A stretch of DNA of 64,000 nt from Burkholderia sp. SRS-46 (GTDB taxonomy: Bacteria; Pseudomonadota; Gammaproteobacteria; Burkholderiales; Burkholderiaceae): assembly GCF_004343775.1 (NCBI RefSeq), contig NZ_PTXL01000002.1, forward strand, positions 496,001 through 560,000. Direction: 5' to 3'. Positions 28,120 to 37,963 of this stretch are shown here, piece after piece (within the stretch, counting starts at the first letter, position 1; every line of letters starts with the position of its first letter). Position numbers and translations under genes: made by a program. Below the pieces are notes generated by a model. It saw only the letters and a list, made by a program, of their open reading frames with translations, was not told the origin of the DNA and made no database searches.

Positions 28120-29109
28120 ATGCAGACATCGCCTCCCGACCTCGACACCGCCCCGGCCGACCCGCGCCGCCGCCGGCTGCTGCACGGCGCGGCCGCCGGG
28201 CTCGCGGGCCTCGCACTCGCGCCGTTCGCCGGCCCGCCCGCCTACGCGCAAGGCAACGGCACGCGGCTGCGCATCGGTTTCCAGAAATACGGCAACTTCG
28301 TCGTGCTCAAGGCGCGCGGCACGCTGGAGAAGCGGCTCGCGAGCCAGGGCGTGTCGGTGCAATGGCTCGAGTTTCCCGCCGGGCCGCAATTGCTCGAGGG
28401 ACTGAACGCCGGCGCGATCGACGTCGGCACGGTCGGCGAGACGCCACCGATCTTCGCGCAGGCCGGCGGCGTCGACTTCGTCTACATCGGCAACGAGCCG
28501 CCCGCGCCGCACGGCGAGGCGATCGTCGTGCTGCCCGATTCGCCGATCCGCACCGTCGCGCAGCTGCGCGGCAAGAAGGTCGCGTTCAACCGCGGCTCGA
28601 ACGTCCACTACCTGCTCGTGAAGGCGCTCGAACATGCGGGTCTCGCGTACACCGACATCCAGCCGATCTACCTGACACCCGCGGATGCGCGCGCGGCCTT
28701 CGTGCAGCGCAGCGTCGACGCATGGGTGATCTGGGATCCGTACCTGGCCGCCGCGGAACGGCAGCTGAACGCGCGCGTGATCGCGAACGGCGAAGGGCTC
28801 GTGCGCAACACGCAGTACTACCTCGCGGCGCGCAAGTACGCGGCCGCGCAGCCGCAGGTGCTGCGCACGCTGCTCGACGAAGTGGACGCGGTCGACCGCT
28901 GGGCGCGCGACCACGTTCAGGAGGTCGCGGCGCAGTTGTCGCCGCTCGTCGGGCTCGATGGGCCGACCCTGGAAATCGCACTGAAGCGCGCGGGGTACGG
29001 CGTCCAGCCGATCACGGACGCGACGCTCGCCTACCAGCAGAACATCGCCGACACGTTCAGCACGCTGAAGCTGATCCCCGGCAAGGTGACGGTCGCGAGC
29101 GCGCGATAG
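28120..29109 (+). CDS. aliphatic sulfonate binding protein, SsuA-like, Tat-exported
   Basis: This 329-residue periplasmic binding protein has a twin-arginine type signal (RRRRLLHGAAAGLAGLALA, about 16-36) and a mature start after AYAQG. RIGFQKYGNFVVLKARGTLEKRLASQ, EGLNAGAIDVGTVGETPPIFAQA and KKVAFNRGSNVHYLLVKALE are classic SsuA landmarks. It is monocistronic here and lies about 6 kb from the permease and ATPase genes, so it may share that transporter with the first binding protein and broaden its range. I chose ATG 28120, the only start that gives this signal. Confidence 0.87.
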   Translation: MQTSPPDLDTAPADPRRRRLLHGAAAGLAGLALAPFAGPPAYAQGNGTRLRIGFQKYGNFVVLKARGTLEKRLASQGVSVQWLEFPAGPQLLEGLNAGAIDVGTVGETPPIFAQAGGVDFVYIGNEPPAPHGEAIVVLPDSPIRTVAQLRGKKVAFNRGSNVHYLLVKALEHAGLAYTDIQPIYLTPADARAAFVQRSVDAWVIWDPYLAAAERQLNARVIANGEGLVRNTQYYLAARKYAAAQPQVLRTLLDEVDAVDRWARDHVQEVAAQLSPLVGLDGPTLEIALKRAGYGVQPITDATLAYQQNIADTFSTLKLIPGKVTVASAR

Positions 29110-29174
29110 GCGGCCAGCGATGGGCGATGCGTACCCACCGCGCGGATCGCGCTTCGTGTACGCTACCGCCCATC

Positions 29175-29714
29175 ATGACGATCCCTCCCCTCCGCACATT
29201 CCTGTTCGCTTCGGCGCTCGCCGTTTCCGTGACTTCGCACGCGCAGCAGGTCGGCGTCGTGACGGACCGCGTCTACTACACGCCGAACCCGCATCTCGCG
29301 GCCGGCACGCCGCTGCAGATCCTGCCCGACGACGGCAAGGGCGTCGCCCGCTGTTGCGCGACCATCACCGGTCCGGCCAGGAAGCCCCCTCGGCAGGTTC
29401 TCGACAGCCTGCGCGACCGCACGATGGCCGCGTACGCGCTGACGATGCCGCCGTCGATTCCGTCCGATACTTCGGGGTTCGGCGTGGTCGGGCCGGCGCG
29501 CTTCGTGCGCGAAGGCGCGCATCCGGAAGCCGTGCTCGACGACAACCTGCGGCTCGCCTTTTCGACCTGCATGTCGACGGAAGGCGAACATTACCTCGGC
29601 AGGAAGCCCGGCAACCGCAAGCTGCTGGTGCACCTGTACCTGTACTTCGACGCCGAGTTCGAGTCGAACTGCAAGGACAGCGACCTCGCAGACAGCGGCG
29701 CGTCCGGCAAGTAA
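29175..29714 (+). CDS. small exported protein of unknown function
   Basis: This 179-residue protein has a signal peptide (LFASALAVSVTSHAQ, cleavage near residue 21). The mature part has four Cys (CC near 60, one in STCMSTEGE, one in SNCKDSD), which could form disulphides in the periplasm. I do not recognise a family. It lies between the SsuA-like gene and the convergent alcohol dehydrogenase gene. The composition fits the genome, and a signal peptide of this quality is unlikely by chance, so the gene is probably real. Confidence 0.7.
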   Translation: MTIPPLRTFLFASALAVSVTSHAQQVGVVTDRVYYTPNPHLAAGTPLQILPDDGKGVARCCATITGPARKPPRQVLDSLRDRTMAAYALTMPPSIPSDTSGFGVVGPARFVREGAHPEAVLDDNLRLAFSTCMSTEGEHYLGRKPGNRKLLVHLYLYFDAEFESNCKDSDLADSGASGK

Positions 29715-29729
29715 CGCCGGCAAGCAGCG

Positions 29730-30887
29730 TCACCACGCCTGCCGGTATATCTCCAGCGCGTCCGCCTCGGTCACCTCGCGCGGATTGTTCACGAGCAGGC
29801 GGGTCTGCAGCATCGCCTCGGCCGCCATCCGCGGCAGGTCGCCCTCGGTCACGCCCACTTCACGCAGCGTGCGCGGAATCCCGGTCGCCGCGATCAGCCG
29901 ATCGATCTCGTCGATCAGCGCCCGGGTTTTCGCGTCGTCGCCGCCCGTCGCGGCCGGCACGACGATCGCCGCGAGTTCCGCATAGCGTGACGCGGCCGCC
30001 GGCGCGTTGAAGCGCAGCACGTGCGGCAGCACCAGCGCGTTCGACAGGCCGTGCGGCACGTGGAAGATCCCGCCGACCGGATACGCGAGCGCGTGCACGG
30101 CCGCGACGGGCGCATTCGCGAACGCCTGCCCCGCGAACATTGCGCCGACCAGCATCGCTTCGCGCGCGTGGCGATCCTGGCCGTCGTCACAGGCCGCCAG
30201 CAGGTTGCGCGACAGCAGCGCCAGCGCCTGTTCCGCGAGCAGATCGGACACCGGGTTCTTCAGGCGCGCGGACGTATAGGCCTCGATCGCGTGAACCATC
30301 GCGTCGATGCCGGTCGCCGCGGTGGCCGCGCGCGGCAGGCCGAGCGTCAGCTCGGCGTCGAGGATCGCGACGTCGGCGAACAGATGCGGCGACACGACGC
30401 CCATCTTGCGCGCTTCGCCGACCGTGACGATCGATACCGCCGTCACTTCCGAGCCGGTGCCGGCCGTGGTCGGCATCTGCACGAGCGGCAGGCGCGCGCT
30501 CGCGACCTTGTCGACGCCGTACATTTCCGCGAGCGGCTGCTGCCCGGGCGCGAGCGCCGCGATCAGTTTCGCGACATCCATCGACGAGCCGCCGCCGAGG
30601 CCCAGCACGAGTTGCGCATCGGCGGCAACCGCGCGGGCAGTCGCGTCGAGCACCACGTGCTCGGGTGGATCGGCGATCACGTCGTCGATCACCGTCACCT
30701 GCCAGCCGTGCGCGGCAAGACTCTCGAGCGCCGGCGCGAGCACGCCGCTGCGATGCAGGAACGCATCGGTGACGACGCATAGCCGTGCCAGCGCGGGGAA
30801 GCGTTCGCGCAACACGGCGCCGAGTTTGCGCGCGGCACCGAACTCCACGATCAGCGTCGGCACGGTGCGGAATTGAAACGGGGTCAT
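29730..30887 (-). CDS. iron-containing alcohol dehydrogenase
   Basis: This 385-residue group III (Fe-type) alcohol dehydrogenase is NAD(P)-dependent. The nucleotide-binding part has GLGGGSSMDVAKLIA (about 94-108), followed by MPTTAGTGSEVTAVSIVT. The metal site has Asp/His residues in GIDAMVHAIEAYTS, HALAYPVGGIFHVPHG and downstream. I chose ATG 30887, with GGAGA nine bases upstream; the frame to 31169 has no family similarity. It stands alone, so its substrate (an alcohol or aldehyde) is unknown. Confidence 0.88.
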   Translation of the reverse strand: MTPFQFRTVPTLIVEFGAARKLGAVLRERFPALARLCVVTDAFLHRSGVLAPALESLAAHGWQVTVIDDVIADPPEHVVLDATARAVAADAQLVLGLGGGSSMDVAKLIAALAPGQQPLAEMYGVDKVASARLPLVQMPTTAGTGSEVTAVSIVTVGEARKMGVVSPHLFADVAILDAELTLGLPRAATAATGIDAMVHAIEAYTSARLKNPVSDLLAEQALALLSRNLLAACDDGQDRHAREAMLVGAMFAGQAFANAPVAAVHALAYPVGGIFHVPHGLSNALVLPHVLRFNAPAAASRYAELAAIVVPAATGGDDAKTRALIDEIDRLIAATGIPRTLREVGVTEGDLPRMAAEAMLQTRLLVNNPREVTEADALEIYRQAW

Positions 30888-31103
30888 CAGGCGTCTCCGG
30901 GGTTGGCGCCGCACGCATCTCGGGCAGCGCGCCGTGGCTGCGTGCGGGTCGGCGATCGGGTGAGGTTTCTTGGGGGTGTTGGCCGATTCGTCGAACATGC
31001 GGCGTTTCACGGTGCGCGTCAAGTCCGACGGACACGGCACCGTGACGCATTCCGCACCGCGCATCGTTCGCGGCCTTGAAACGCTGCCCTCTCCCCGCGA
31101 TTC

Positions 31104-31117
31104 TGACGAAATTGTCA
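31104..31117. promoter_or_regulatory. metal response-regulator box upstream of czcC
   Basis: TGACGAAATTGTCA is a near-palindrome of the form TGAC-N6-GTCA, like the CopR/CusR/CzcR boxes. It lies 70 bases before czcC. TAGCAT at 31151-31156 could be the -10 element, 33 bases downstream of the box. The same spacing is found at 39832-39884. Confidence 0.6.
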
Positions 31118-31186
31118 TCTTCGCCTCATGTTTGCATTGCACCCCGCCCTTAGCATCGACTGCGCTCAATTCCGCTCCAGTCGTCC

Positions 31187-32500
31187 ATGCTCAAACGTAG
31201 AATCGCCGCCTTGCTGCTCGTCCCGTTCGCGGGCGCCGCGCTGGCACAGTCCCCTGCGCCGCCCGGCGAACCGGCGCGCGCCACGCTGAATCCTTCATCC
31301 GCCCCCGCCACGCCCCCCGCCGCACAAGACCCGCTGTCGCTCGACGCCGCGCTCGCGATGGCCGGCGAACGCAACCCGGCGCTGCGCGGCGCGCGCTCGG
31401 AAGCCGACGCGTCCGCCGGCGCGCTGATGCAGGCCGGCGCCCGCCCGAACCCCACGCTGTCGTTCCTGCAGGAAGGCTTCGCGTCGCAGGAGCGCACCAC
31501 CACCGGGCAGCTCTCGCACACGCTCGAACTCGGCGGTAAACGGCGCGCCCGGCTCGACGTCGCGTCGTACGGGCGCGAAGCGACGCTCGCATCGCTCGAC
31601 GAGCGCGCCGCCACGCTGCGCGCCGACGTCGTCCGCGCGTTCTACGGCCTGCTCGCCGCGCAGCGGCAACTGAAGGTCGCGCAGCATTCGACCGCCATCG
31701 CCGCCCGCTCGGCCGACATGGCGGACAAGCGCGCCCGCGCCGGCAAGGTGTCGCCGGTCGAGGCCACCAAGGCGCGCGTCGCCGAAAGCGGCGCGCGGAT
31801 CGAACTCGCGAACGCGGCGGCGCAGGTCGCGACCGCCGCCGAACAGCTCGCGAACGTCACGGGCAACCCGGCCGTGGCCGGCCGCGCCGCAACCGGCGAC
31901 CTGGACACGATTCCGGGCGTCGAGCCGCTCGCGCAGCTTCGCCAGCGGCTCGACGACGCGCCGCAGTCGCGCACCGCCCGCGCCGACATGCTGCGCGCCA
32001 ACGCGCAGATCGCGCTGGAAAAAGCCCGCCGTATCCCCGATCTCACCGTCACCGCCGGAATGAAGCACGTCGTCGCGGGCGGCAGCCCCGACAACCAGGC
32101 CGTGGTCGGCGTGTCGATCCCGCTGCCGCTGTTCGACACCAACCGCGGCGCGATCCTCGAGGCGAGCCACAAGGCCGAGGCGGCGCGCGCGAGCTTCGAC
32201 AGCGAACGCGCGCGCGTCGAACTCGACCTGTCCCAGGCGTTCACGCGCTATCAGCGCGCCGCCGACGAAGCGCGGCAACTGAAGTCCGACGTGCTGCCGG
32301 CCGCGCGGCAGTCGCTCGACGCGATGGCGCGCGGCTACGAGCTCGGCAAGTTCGCGCTGCTCGACGTCATCGACGCGCAGCGCACGCTGTACCAGGCCGA
32401 ATCCCGCTACGTGCAGGTGCTCGCCGACACCCACCAGGCCTACGCGGACATCGGCCGCCTCGTCGGCGAGCCGCTCGGCCCCGCCGCCCCTCTCCGTTGA
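31187..32500 (+). CDS. czcC: CzcC-like outer-membrane efflux factor
   Basis: This 437-residue TolC-family protein has a signal peptide (…GAALA, about 21 residues) and two repeated outer-membrane efflux domains rich in Ala coiled-coil helices (about 50-235 and 250-430). DPLSLDAALAMAGERNPALRGAR and QLSHTLELGGKRRARLDVA are typical of CzcC. It would form the outer-membrane channel of a tripartite divalent-metal exporter with the two genes that follow. It is first in the operon, preceded by the box at 31104-31117. Confidence 0.88.
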   Translation: MLKRRIAALLLVPFAGAALAQSPAPPGEPARATLNPSSAPATPPAAQDPLSLDAALAMAGERNPALRGARSEADASAGALMQAGARPNPTLSFLQEGFASQERTTTGQLSHTLELGGKRRARLDVASYGREATLASLDERAATLRADVVRAFYGLLAAQRQLKVAQHSTAIAARSADMADKRARAGKVSPVEATKARVAESGARIELANAAAQVATAAEQLANVTGNPAVAGRAATGDLDTIPGVEPLAQLRQRLDDAPQSRTARADMLRANAQIALEKARRIPDLTVTAGMKHVVAGGSPDNQAVVGVSIPLPLFDTNRGAILEASHKAEAARASFDSERARVELDLSQAFTRYQRAADEARQLKSDVLPAARQSLDAMARGYELGKFALLDVIDAQRTLYQAESRYVQVLADTHQAYADIGRLVGEPLGPAAPLR

Positions 32501-32510
32501 AGGTTCCGTC

Positions 32511-33968
32511 ATGCAGCGCAAGAAACTGATCCTCGTCGCCGTCGCCACGCTCGGCGCGCTCTCCGTCGCGGTGGGCGCGCTCGCGCTCTCGCGCGGCCCG
32601 TCCACCGCCGCGCCGTCCGCAGCCCAGGCCGCCGACGGCGCAGGCCCGCACGGCGGGCAGATCGTCGCCGACGGCCCGCTGTCGGTCGAAATCGTGCTGT
32701 CGGAAAAGCCCGGCGACGCGCGGCTGATCGTCTATCCGTCGCTCGACGGCAAACCGGCGCCGAAAGGCGTGCACGTGACCGGCGTGCTGACCCGCTACGA
32801 CGGCGCGCGCGTGCCGCTCGCGTTCAACGACGCCGGCGGGGCCTTCACGACGGCCCAGCCGGTCGCCGCGCCGCACGTGTTCGACAGCACGATCACGGTG
32901 AAGGCCGGCAGCCGCACCGCGACGTTTCCGTTCTCGCGCGCGGACGGCGCGATCGCGCTCAATGCGCAGCAGACCGCCGGTGCCGGCATCGAGACCGCGC
33001 GCGCGGGCCCGGCGTCGATCGCGACGAGCTTCCAGCTGCCGGGCGAGATCAAGTTCAACGAGGACCGCACGGCCCACGTCGTGCCGCGCGTCGCGGGCAT
33101 CGTCGAACGGGTGGCCGTGTCGATCGGCCAGCGGGTCGAGCAAGGCCAGCTGCTGGCCGTGATCGCAAGCACGGATCTCGCGGACCGGCGCAGCGAGCTG
33201 CTGAGCGCGGAACGCCGGCTCCAGGCCGCCCGCACGTCCTATGCGCGCGAGCGCACGCTGTGGGAGGAGCGCATCTCCGCCGAGCAGGACTACCTGCAGG
33301 CGCAGGTGCAGCTGCGCGAGGCGGAAATCGCCGCGCAGAACGCGCGGCAGAAGCTGTCCGCGCTGAATGCGCCCGCGTCCGCGTCGGCGCTGAACCGCTT
33401 CGAGCTGCGCGCGCCGTTCGCCGGCACGATCGTCGAGAAGCACCTCGCGCCCGGCGAGGCGGTCGCCGCCGACGCGAACGTGTTCGTCGTGTCCGACCTG
33501 TCCACCGTGTGGGCCGAGCTGGCCGTCCCCGCGCAGCGCCTGAACGACGTGCGCGTCGGGCGGGACGCGATGGTCAGCGCCGCGGCCTTCGAATCGAAGG
33601 CCGGCGGCCGCATCGCGTACGTCGGCGCGCTGCTCGGCGAGCAGACCCGCACCGCCGCCGCGCGCATCGTGCTGCCGAACCCCGACGGCGCATGGCGGCC
33701 CGGGATGTTCGTCAACGTGTCGGTCGACGCGGGCAAGCAGGACGCGCCCGTCGCGATCGCGAACGATGCGTTGCAGGAGATCGACGGCGCATCGTCGGTG
33801 TTCGTCCGCTCGTCGAAGGGCTTCGTCGCGCAGCCGGTCGAAACAGGCCGGCGCGACGGCCAGGTGGTGGAAATCCTGGTCGGCCTCAAGCCGGGCCAGG
33901 AATACGTGACCACGAACAGCTTCGTGTTGAAGGCGGAGCTGGGCAAAGGCAGCGCGGACGAGCACTGA
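32511..33968 (+). CDS. czcB: CzcB-like membrane-fusion protein
   Basis: This 485-residue periplasmic adaptor has an uncleaved or cleaved N-terminal hydrophobic segment (about 5-25) and an N-terminal extra domain (about 40-140) typical of heavy-metal adaptors. The lipoyl/barrel-sandwich region (VVPRVAGIVERVAVSIGQRVEQGQLLAVI, about 190-218) follows. The alpha-hairpin spans roughly 225-285 and the beta-barrel includes FELRAPFAGTIVEKHLAPGEAV. It joins CzcA to CzcC. It starts ten bases after czcC. Confidence 0.88.
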   Translation: MQRKKLILVAVATLGALSVAVGALALSRGPSTAAPSAAQAADGAGPHGGQIVADGPLSVEIVLSEKPGDARLIVYPSLDGKPAPKGVHVTGVLTRYDGARVPLAFNDAGGAFTTAQPVAAPHVFDSTITVKAGSRTATFPFSRADGAIALNAQQTAGAGIETARAGPASIATSFQLPGEIKFNEDRTAHVVPRVAGIVERVAVSIGQRVEQGQLLAVIASTDLADRRSELLSAERRLQAARTSYARERTLWEERISAEQDYLQAQVQLREAEIAAQNARQKLSALNAPASASALNRFELRAPFAGTIVEKHLAPGEAVAADANVFVVSDLSTVWAELAVPAQRLNDVRVGRDAMVSAAAFESKAGGRIAYVGALLGEQTRTAAARIVLPNPDGAWRPGMFVNVSVDAGKQDAPVAIANDALQEIDGASSVFVRSSKGFVAQPVETGRRDGQVVEILVGLKPGQEYVTTNSFVLKAELGKGSADEH

Positions 33969-34038
33969 GCTCGCCCGCTGCCGCGCGCCGCCCGCGGGCG
34001 GCGCTTCTCCTTTTCGCATTCCCGAGGATTCCCGTTCC

Positions 34039-37000
34039 ATGTTCGAGCGCTTGATTCGCTTCGCGATCGCCCATCGCTGGCTCGTGATGCTGGCGATCGC
34101 CGCCGCGGCCGCACTTGGCGTGTTCAGCTACCAGAAGCTGCCGATCGACGCCGTGCCCGACATCACCAACGTCCAGGTGCAGATCAACACGTCCGCGCCC
34201 GGCTATTCGCCGCTCGAGGCCGAGCAGCGCATCACCTACCCCGTCGAGACCGCGATGGCCGGGCTGCCGAACCTCGAGCAGACGCGCTCGATCTCGCGCT
34301 ACGGCCTGTCGCAGGTCACGGTGATCTTCAAGGACGGCACCGACATCTACTTCGCGCGCCAGCTCGTCAACGAGCGGATCCAGGAGGCGAAGGACAAGCT
34401 GCCGCAGGGCGTGTCGCCGGCGATGGGGCCGACGTCGACCGGGCTCGGCGAAATCTACCTGTGGACCGTCGAGGCCGACTCGGCCGCGCGCAAGCCGGAC
34501 GGCACGCGCTACACGCCGGCCGACCTGCGCGAGCTGCAGGACTGGGTGATCAAGCCGCAGCTGCGCAACGTGCCGGGCGTGACCGAGGTCAACTCGATCG
34601 GCGGCTACGTGAAGGAGTTCCGGGTTGCGCCGAACCCCGCGAAGCTGATGTCGTACGGGCTGACGCTCGCCGACGTCGTGCGCGCGCTCGAGCGCAACAA
34701 CGACAACGTCGGCGCCGGCTACATCGAGAAGCGCGGCGAGCAATACCTGGTGCGCGTGCCGGGCCAGGCGCGCACGGTCGACGACATCGCGAACGTCGTG
34801 CTCACCAACGTCGGCGGCGTGCCGGTCCGGATGAAGGATCTCGGCGAGGTCGACGTCGGCCGCGAGCTGCGCACCGGCGCCGCCACCGCGAACGGCGAGG
34901 AAGTCGTGCTCGGCACGGTGTTCATGCTGATGGGCGAGAACAGCCGCACCGTCGCGAAGGCCGTTGCCGCGCGGATGGACGACGTGAACCGCACGCTGCC
35001 GGCCGGCGTGCGCGCGGTGCCCGTGTACGACCGCACCGTGCTCGTCGAGAAGGCCGTCGCGACGGTCAAGAAGAACCTGCTCGAAGGCGCGATCCTCGTG
35101 ATCGCGATCCTGTTCCTGTTCCTCGGCAACATCCGCGCGGCGCTGATCACCGCGCTCGTGATCCCCCTGTCGATGCTGATCACGTTCACCGGCATGGTCA
35201 ACGCGAAGGTCAGCGCGAACCTGATGAGCCTCGGCGCGCTCGATTTCGGGATCATCGTGGACGGCGCCGTCGTGATCGTCGAGAACTGCATCCGGCGCCT
35301 CGCGCACGCGCAGGCCGCAGCCGGCCGCCCGCTCACGCGCGACGAACGCTTCGCCGAGGTATTCGCCGCGTCGCAGGAAGCACGCCGCGCGCTGATCTTC
35401 GGCCAGCTGATCATCATGGTGGTGTACCTGCCGATCTTCGCGCTGACGGGCGTCGAAGGAAAGATGTTCCACCCGATGGCGATCACGGTCGTGATGGCGC
35501 TCGCCGCCGCGATGGTGCTGACCGTCACCTTCATCCCGGCCGCCGTCGCGCTGTTCATCGGCCGCCGCGTGCAGGAAAAGGAAAACCGCCTGATGGGCTG
35601 GGCGAAACGGCTGTACGCGCCCGTGCTCGACCGCTTCATGACGCGCCCCGCGCGCGTGCTCGCCGGCGCGGTCGCGATCGTCGCGGCGACGCTGCTGCTC
35701 GGCACGCGGCTCGGCAGCGAGTTCATCCCGAGCCTGAACGAAGGCGACCTCGCGGTGGCCGCGCTGCGGATTCCCGGCACGAGCCTGTCGCAATCCGTCG
35801 CGATGCAGCAGGCGATCGAAAAAACGCTGAAGCAGCGCTTCCCCGAGATCGACCGCGTGTTCGCGCGCACCGGCACCGCCGAGATCGCCGCCGACCCGAT
35901 GCCGCCCAACCTGTCGGACGGCTACATCATGCTGAAGCCGGCCGACCAGTGGCCGGACCCGAAGAAATCGCGCGACACGCTGAAGGAGGAAATCGAAGCC
36001 GCGCTCGCCGACCTGCCCGGCAACGCGTACGAGTTCTCGCAGCCGATCCAGCTGCGCTTCAACGAGCTGATCTCGGGCGTGCGCAGCGACGTCGCGGTGA
36101 AGCTCTTCGGCGACGACATGGCGCAGCTGAACGATACCGGCACGCGGATCGCGGCCGCGCTGCAGAAGGTGCCGGGCGCATCCGAGGTGAAGGTCGAGCA
36201 GACCAGCGGCCTGCCCGTGCTGACCATCCAGCTCGACCGCGAGAAGCTCGCGCGCTACGGCGTCAGCGTCGGCGACGTGCAGGACGCGGTCGCGGCGGCG
36301 GTCGGCGGGCAAAAAGCCGGCACGCTGTTCCAGGGCGATCGGCGCTTCGACATCGTCGTGCGGCTGCCCGACGAACTGCGCTCGGACGTCGAGGCGATCA
36401 AGCGCCTGCCGATCGCGCTGCCGTTCCAGGCCGCCGGCGGGGCGAGCGGCGCAATCGGCGCGAGCGGCCCGCTGGTGCAGGCGCCCTACGTGCCGCTCGC
36501 CGAGCTTGCGACGGTCGACGTCGCGCCGGGCCCGAACCAGATCAGCCGCGAGGACGGCAAGCGCCGCGTGGTGGTCAGCGCGAACGTGCGCGGCCGCGAC
36601 ATCGGCTCGTTCGTCGCCGACGCGAAGGCGCAGATCGGCCAGGACGTGCAGGTGCCGGCCGGCTACTGGCTGTCCTGGGGCGGGCAGTTCGAGCAGCTGC
36701 AAAGCGCGAGCGAGCGGCTCAAGATCGTCGTGCCGGTCGCGCTGCTGATGGTGTTCGTGCTGCTGTTCGTGATGTTCAACAACGTCAAGGACGGCCTGCT
36801 GGTGTTCACCGGCATCCCGTTCGCGCTGAGCGGCGGCGTCGTGTCGCTGTGGCTGCGCGGCATCCCGCTGTCGATCACCGCCGCGGTCGGCTTCATCGCG
36901 CTGTCGGGCGTCGCGGTGCTGAACGGCCTCGTGATGATCTCGTTCATCCGCAACCTGCGCGACGAAGGCGTCGAGCTCGGCGCGGCCGTCCGCGAAGGCG

Positions 37001-37299
37001 CGCTGACGCGCCTGCGGCCGGTGCTGATGACCGCGCTCGTCGCGTCGCTGGGCTTCCTGCCGATGGCCTTCGCAACCGGTACCGGCGCCGAAGTGCAGCG
37101 GCCGCTTGCAACCGTCGTGATTGGTGGCATCCTGTCGTCCACGGCGCTGACGCTGCTCGTCCTGCCCGTCCTGTACCGCGTCGCGTACTCGGTATCGATC
37201 CGGACGGCGCTCGGCGGCTGGCTGGCGCAATTGAGACGCGGCGCCGCCGCACCCTCCGGGCAACCCAAGGCAACTCCCGATGCGAATCCTGATCGTTGA
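34039..37299 (+). CDS. czcA: CzcA-like heavy-metal RND pump
   Basis: This 1086-residue RND transporter has the usual twelve helices and two large periplasmic loops. Helix 4 has [15 protein letters not shown] starting at residue 402. Asp402, Asp408 and Glu415 therefore fall at the same numbers as the proton-relay residues known in CzcA of Cupriavidus metallidurans. This sequence marks the Zn/Co/Cd (or related divalent) groups of HME-RND pumps, not the Cu/Ag group. It exports metal from periplasm or cytoplasm with CzcB and CzcC. Its last 20 bases overlap the response-regulator gene. Confidence 0.92.
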   Translation: MFERLIRFAIAHRWLVMLAIAAAAALGVFSYQKLPIDAVPDITNVQVQINTSAPGYSPLEAEQRITYPVETAMAGLPNLEQTRSISRYGLSQVTVIFKDGTDIYFARQLVNERIQEAKDKLPQGVSPAMGPTSTGLGEIYLWTVEADSAARKPDGTRYTPADLRELQDWVIKPQLRNVPGVTEVNSIGGYVKEFRVAPNPAKLMSYGLTLADVVRALERNNDNVGAGYIEKRGEQYLVRVPGQARTVDDIANVVLTNVGGVPVRMKDLGEVDVGRELRTGAATANGEEVVLGTVFMLMGENSRTVAKAVAARMDDVNRTLPAGVRAVPVYDRTVLVEKAVATVKKNLLEGAILVIAILFLFLGNIRAALITALVIPLSMLITFTGMVNAKVSANLMSLGALDFGIIVDGAVVIVENCIRRLAHAQAAAGRPLTRDERFAEVFAASQEARRALIFGQLIIMVVYLPIFALTGVEGKMFHPMAITVVMALAAAMVLTVTFIPAAVALFIGRRVQEKENRLMGWAKRLYAPVLDRFMTRPARVLAGAVAIVAATLLLGTRLGSEFIPSLNEGDLAVAALRIPGTSLSQSVAMQQAIEKTLKQRFPEIDRVFARTGTAEIAADPMPPNLSDGYIMLKPADQWPDPKKSRDTLKEEIEAALADLPGNAYEFSQPIQLRFNELISGVRSDVAVKLFGDDMAQLNDTGTRIAAALQKVPGASEVKVEQTSGLPVLTIQLDREKLARYGVSVGDVQDAVAAAVGGQKAGTLFQGDRRFDIVVRLPDELRSDVEAIKRLPIALPFQAAGGASGAIGASGPLVQAPYVPLAELATVDVAPGPNQISREDGKRRVVVSANVRGRDIGSFVADAKAQIGQDVQVPAGYWLSWGGQFEQLQSASERLKIVVPVALLMVFVLLFVMFNNVKDGLLVFTGIPFALSGGVVSLWLRGIPLSITAAVGFIALSGVAVLNGLVMISFIRNLRDEGVELGAAVREGALTRLRPVLMTALVASLGFLPMAFATGTGAEVQRPLATVVIGGILSSTALTLLVLPVLYRVAYSVSIRTALGGWLAQLRRGAAAPSGQPKATPDANPDR

Positions 37300-37963
37300 A
37301 GACGAACCCAAGACCGGCACCTATCTGCGCAAGGGCCTGACCGAAGCCGGCTTCGTCGCCGACTGGGTCGAAGACGGCATTACCGGCCTGCACCAGGCCA
37401 CCACCGAGGACTACGACCTCGTGATCCTCGACGTGATGCTGCCCGGCAAGGACGGCTGGACCGTGCTCGAACACCTGCGCCGCACGCGCGAGACGCCCGT
37501 GCTGTTCCTCACCGCGCGCGACGACGTCGGCGATCGCGTGAAGGGGCTCGAGCTGGGCGCGGACGACTATCTCGCGAAGCCGTTCGATTTCGTCGAGCTG
37601 GTCGCGCGCGTGCGCTCGATCCTGCGGCGCGGGCAGCCGCGCGAATCGACGGTGCTGAAGGTCGCCGACCTCGAGCTCGATCTCACGCGGCGCAAGGCGA
37701 CCCGCCAGGGCGACACGATCCTGCTGACCGCGAAGGAGTTCTCGCTGCTGTGGCTGCTGATGCGACGCGAAGGCGAGATCCTGCCGCGCGCGACGATCGC
37801 GTCGCAGGTGTGGGACATGAATTTCAACAGCGACACCAACGTGGTGGACGCGGCGATCCGGCGGCTGCGCGTGAAGGTGGACGATCCGTACGAACCCAAG
37901 CTGATCCATACGGTGCGCGGCATGGGCTACGTGCTCGAACTGCGCGGCGCCGGCGGCCGATGA
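37280..37963 (+). CDS. czcR: OmpR-family response regulator, CzcR/CopR-like
   Basis: This 227-residue protein has a receiver domain (residues 1-115) with acidic pocket EDE at 7-9, phospho-acceptor Asp51 ([13 protein letters not shown]) and Lys101 in [10 protein letters not shown] winged-helix DNA-binding domain (about 130-225) follows, with [20 protein letters not shown] and [15 protein letters not shown]. It overlaps czcA at its start and the kinase gene at its stop (ATGA), so it is co-transcribed with the pump. It most likely binds the three TGAC-N6-GTCA boxes in the window; that is inference. Confidence 0.9.
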   Translation: MRILIVEDEPKTGTYLRKGLTEAGFVADWVEDGITGLHQATTEDYDLVILDVMLPGKDGWTVLEHLRRTRETPVLFLTARDDVGDRVKGLELGADDYLAKPFDFVELVARVRSILRRGQPRESTVLKVADLELDLTRRKATRQGDTILLTAKEFSLLWLLMRREGEILPRATIASQVWDMNFNSDTNVVDAAIRRLRVKVDDPYEPKLIHTVRGMGYVLELRGAGGR

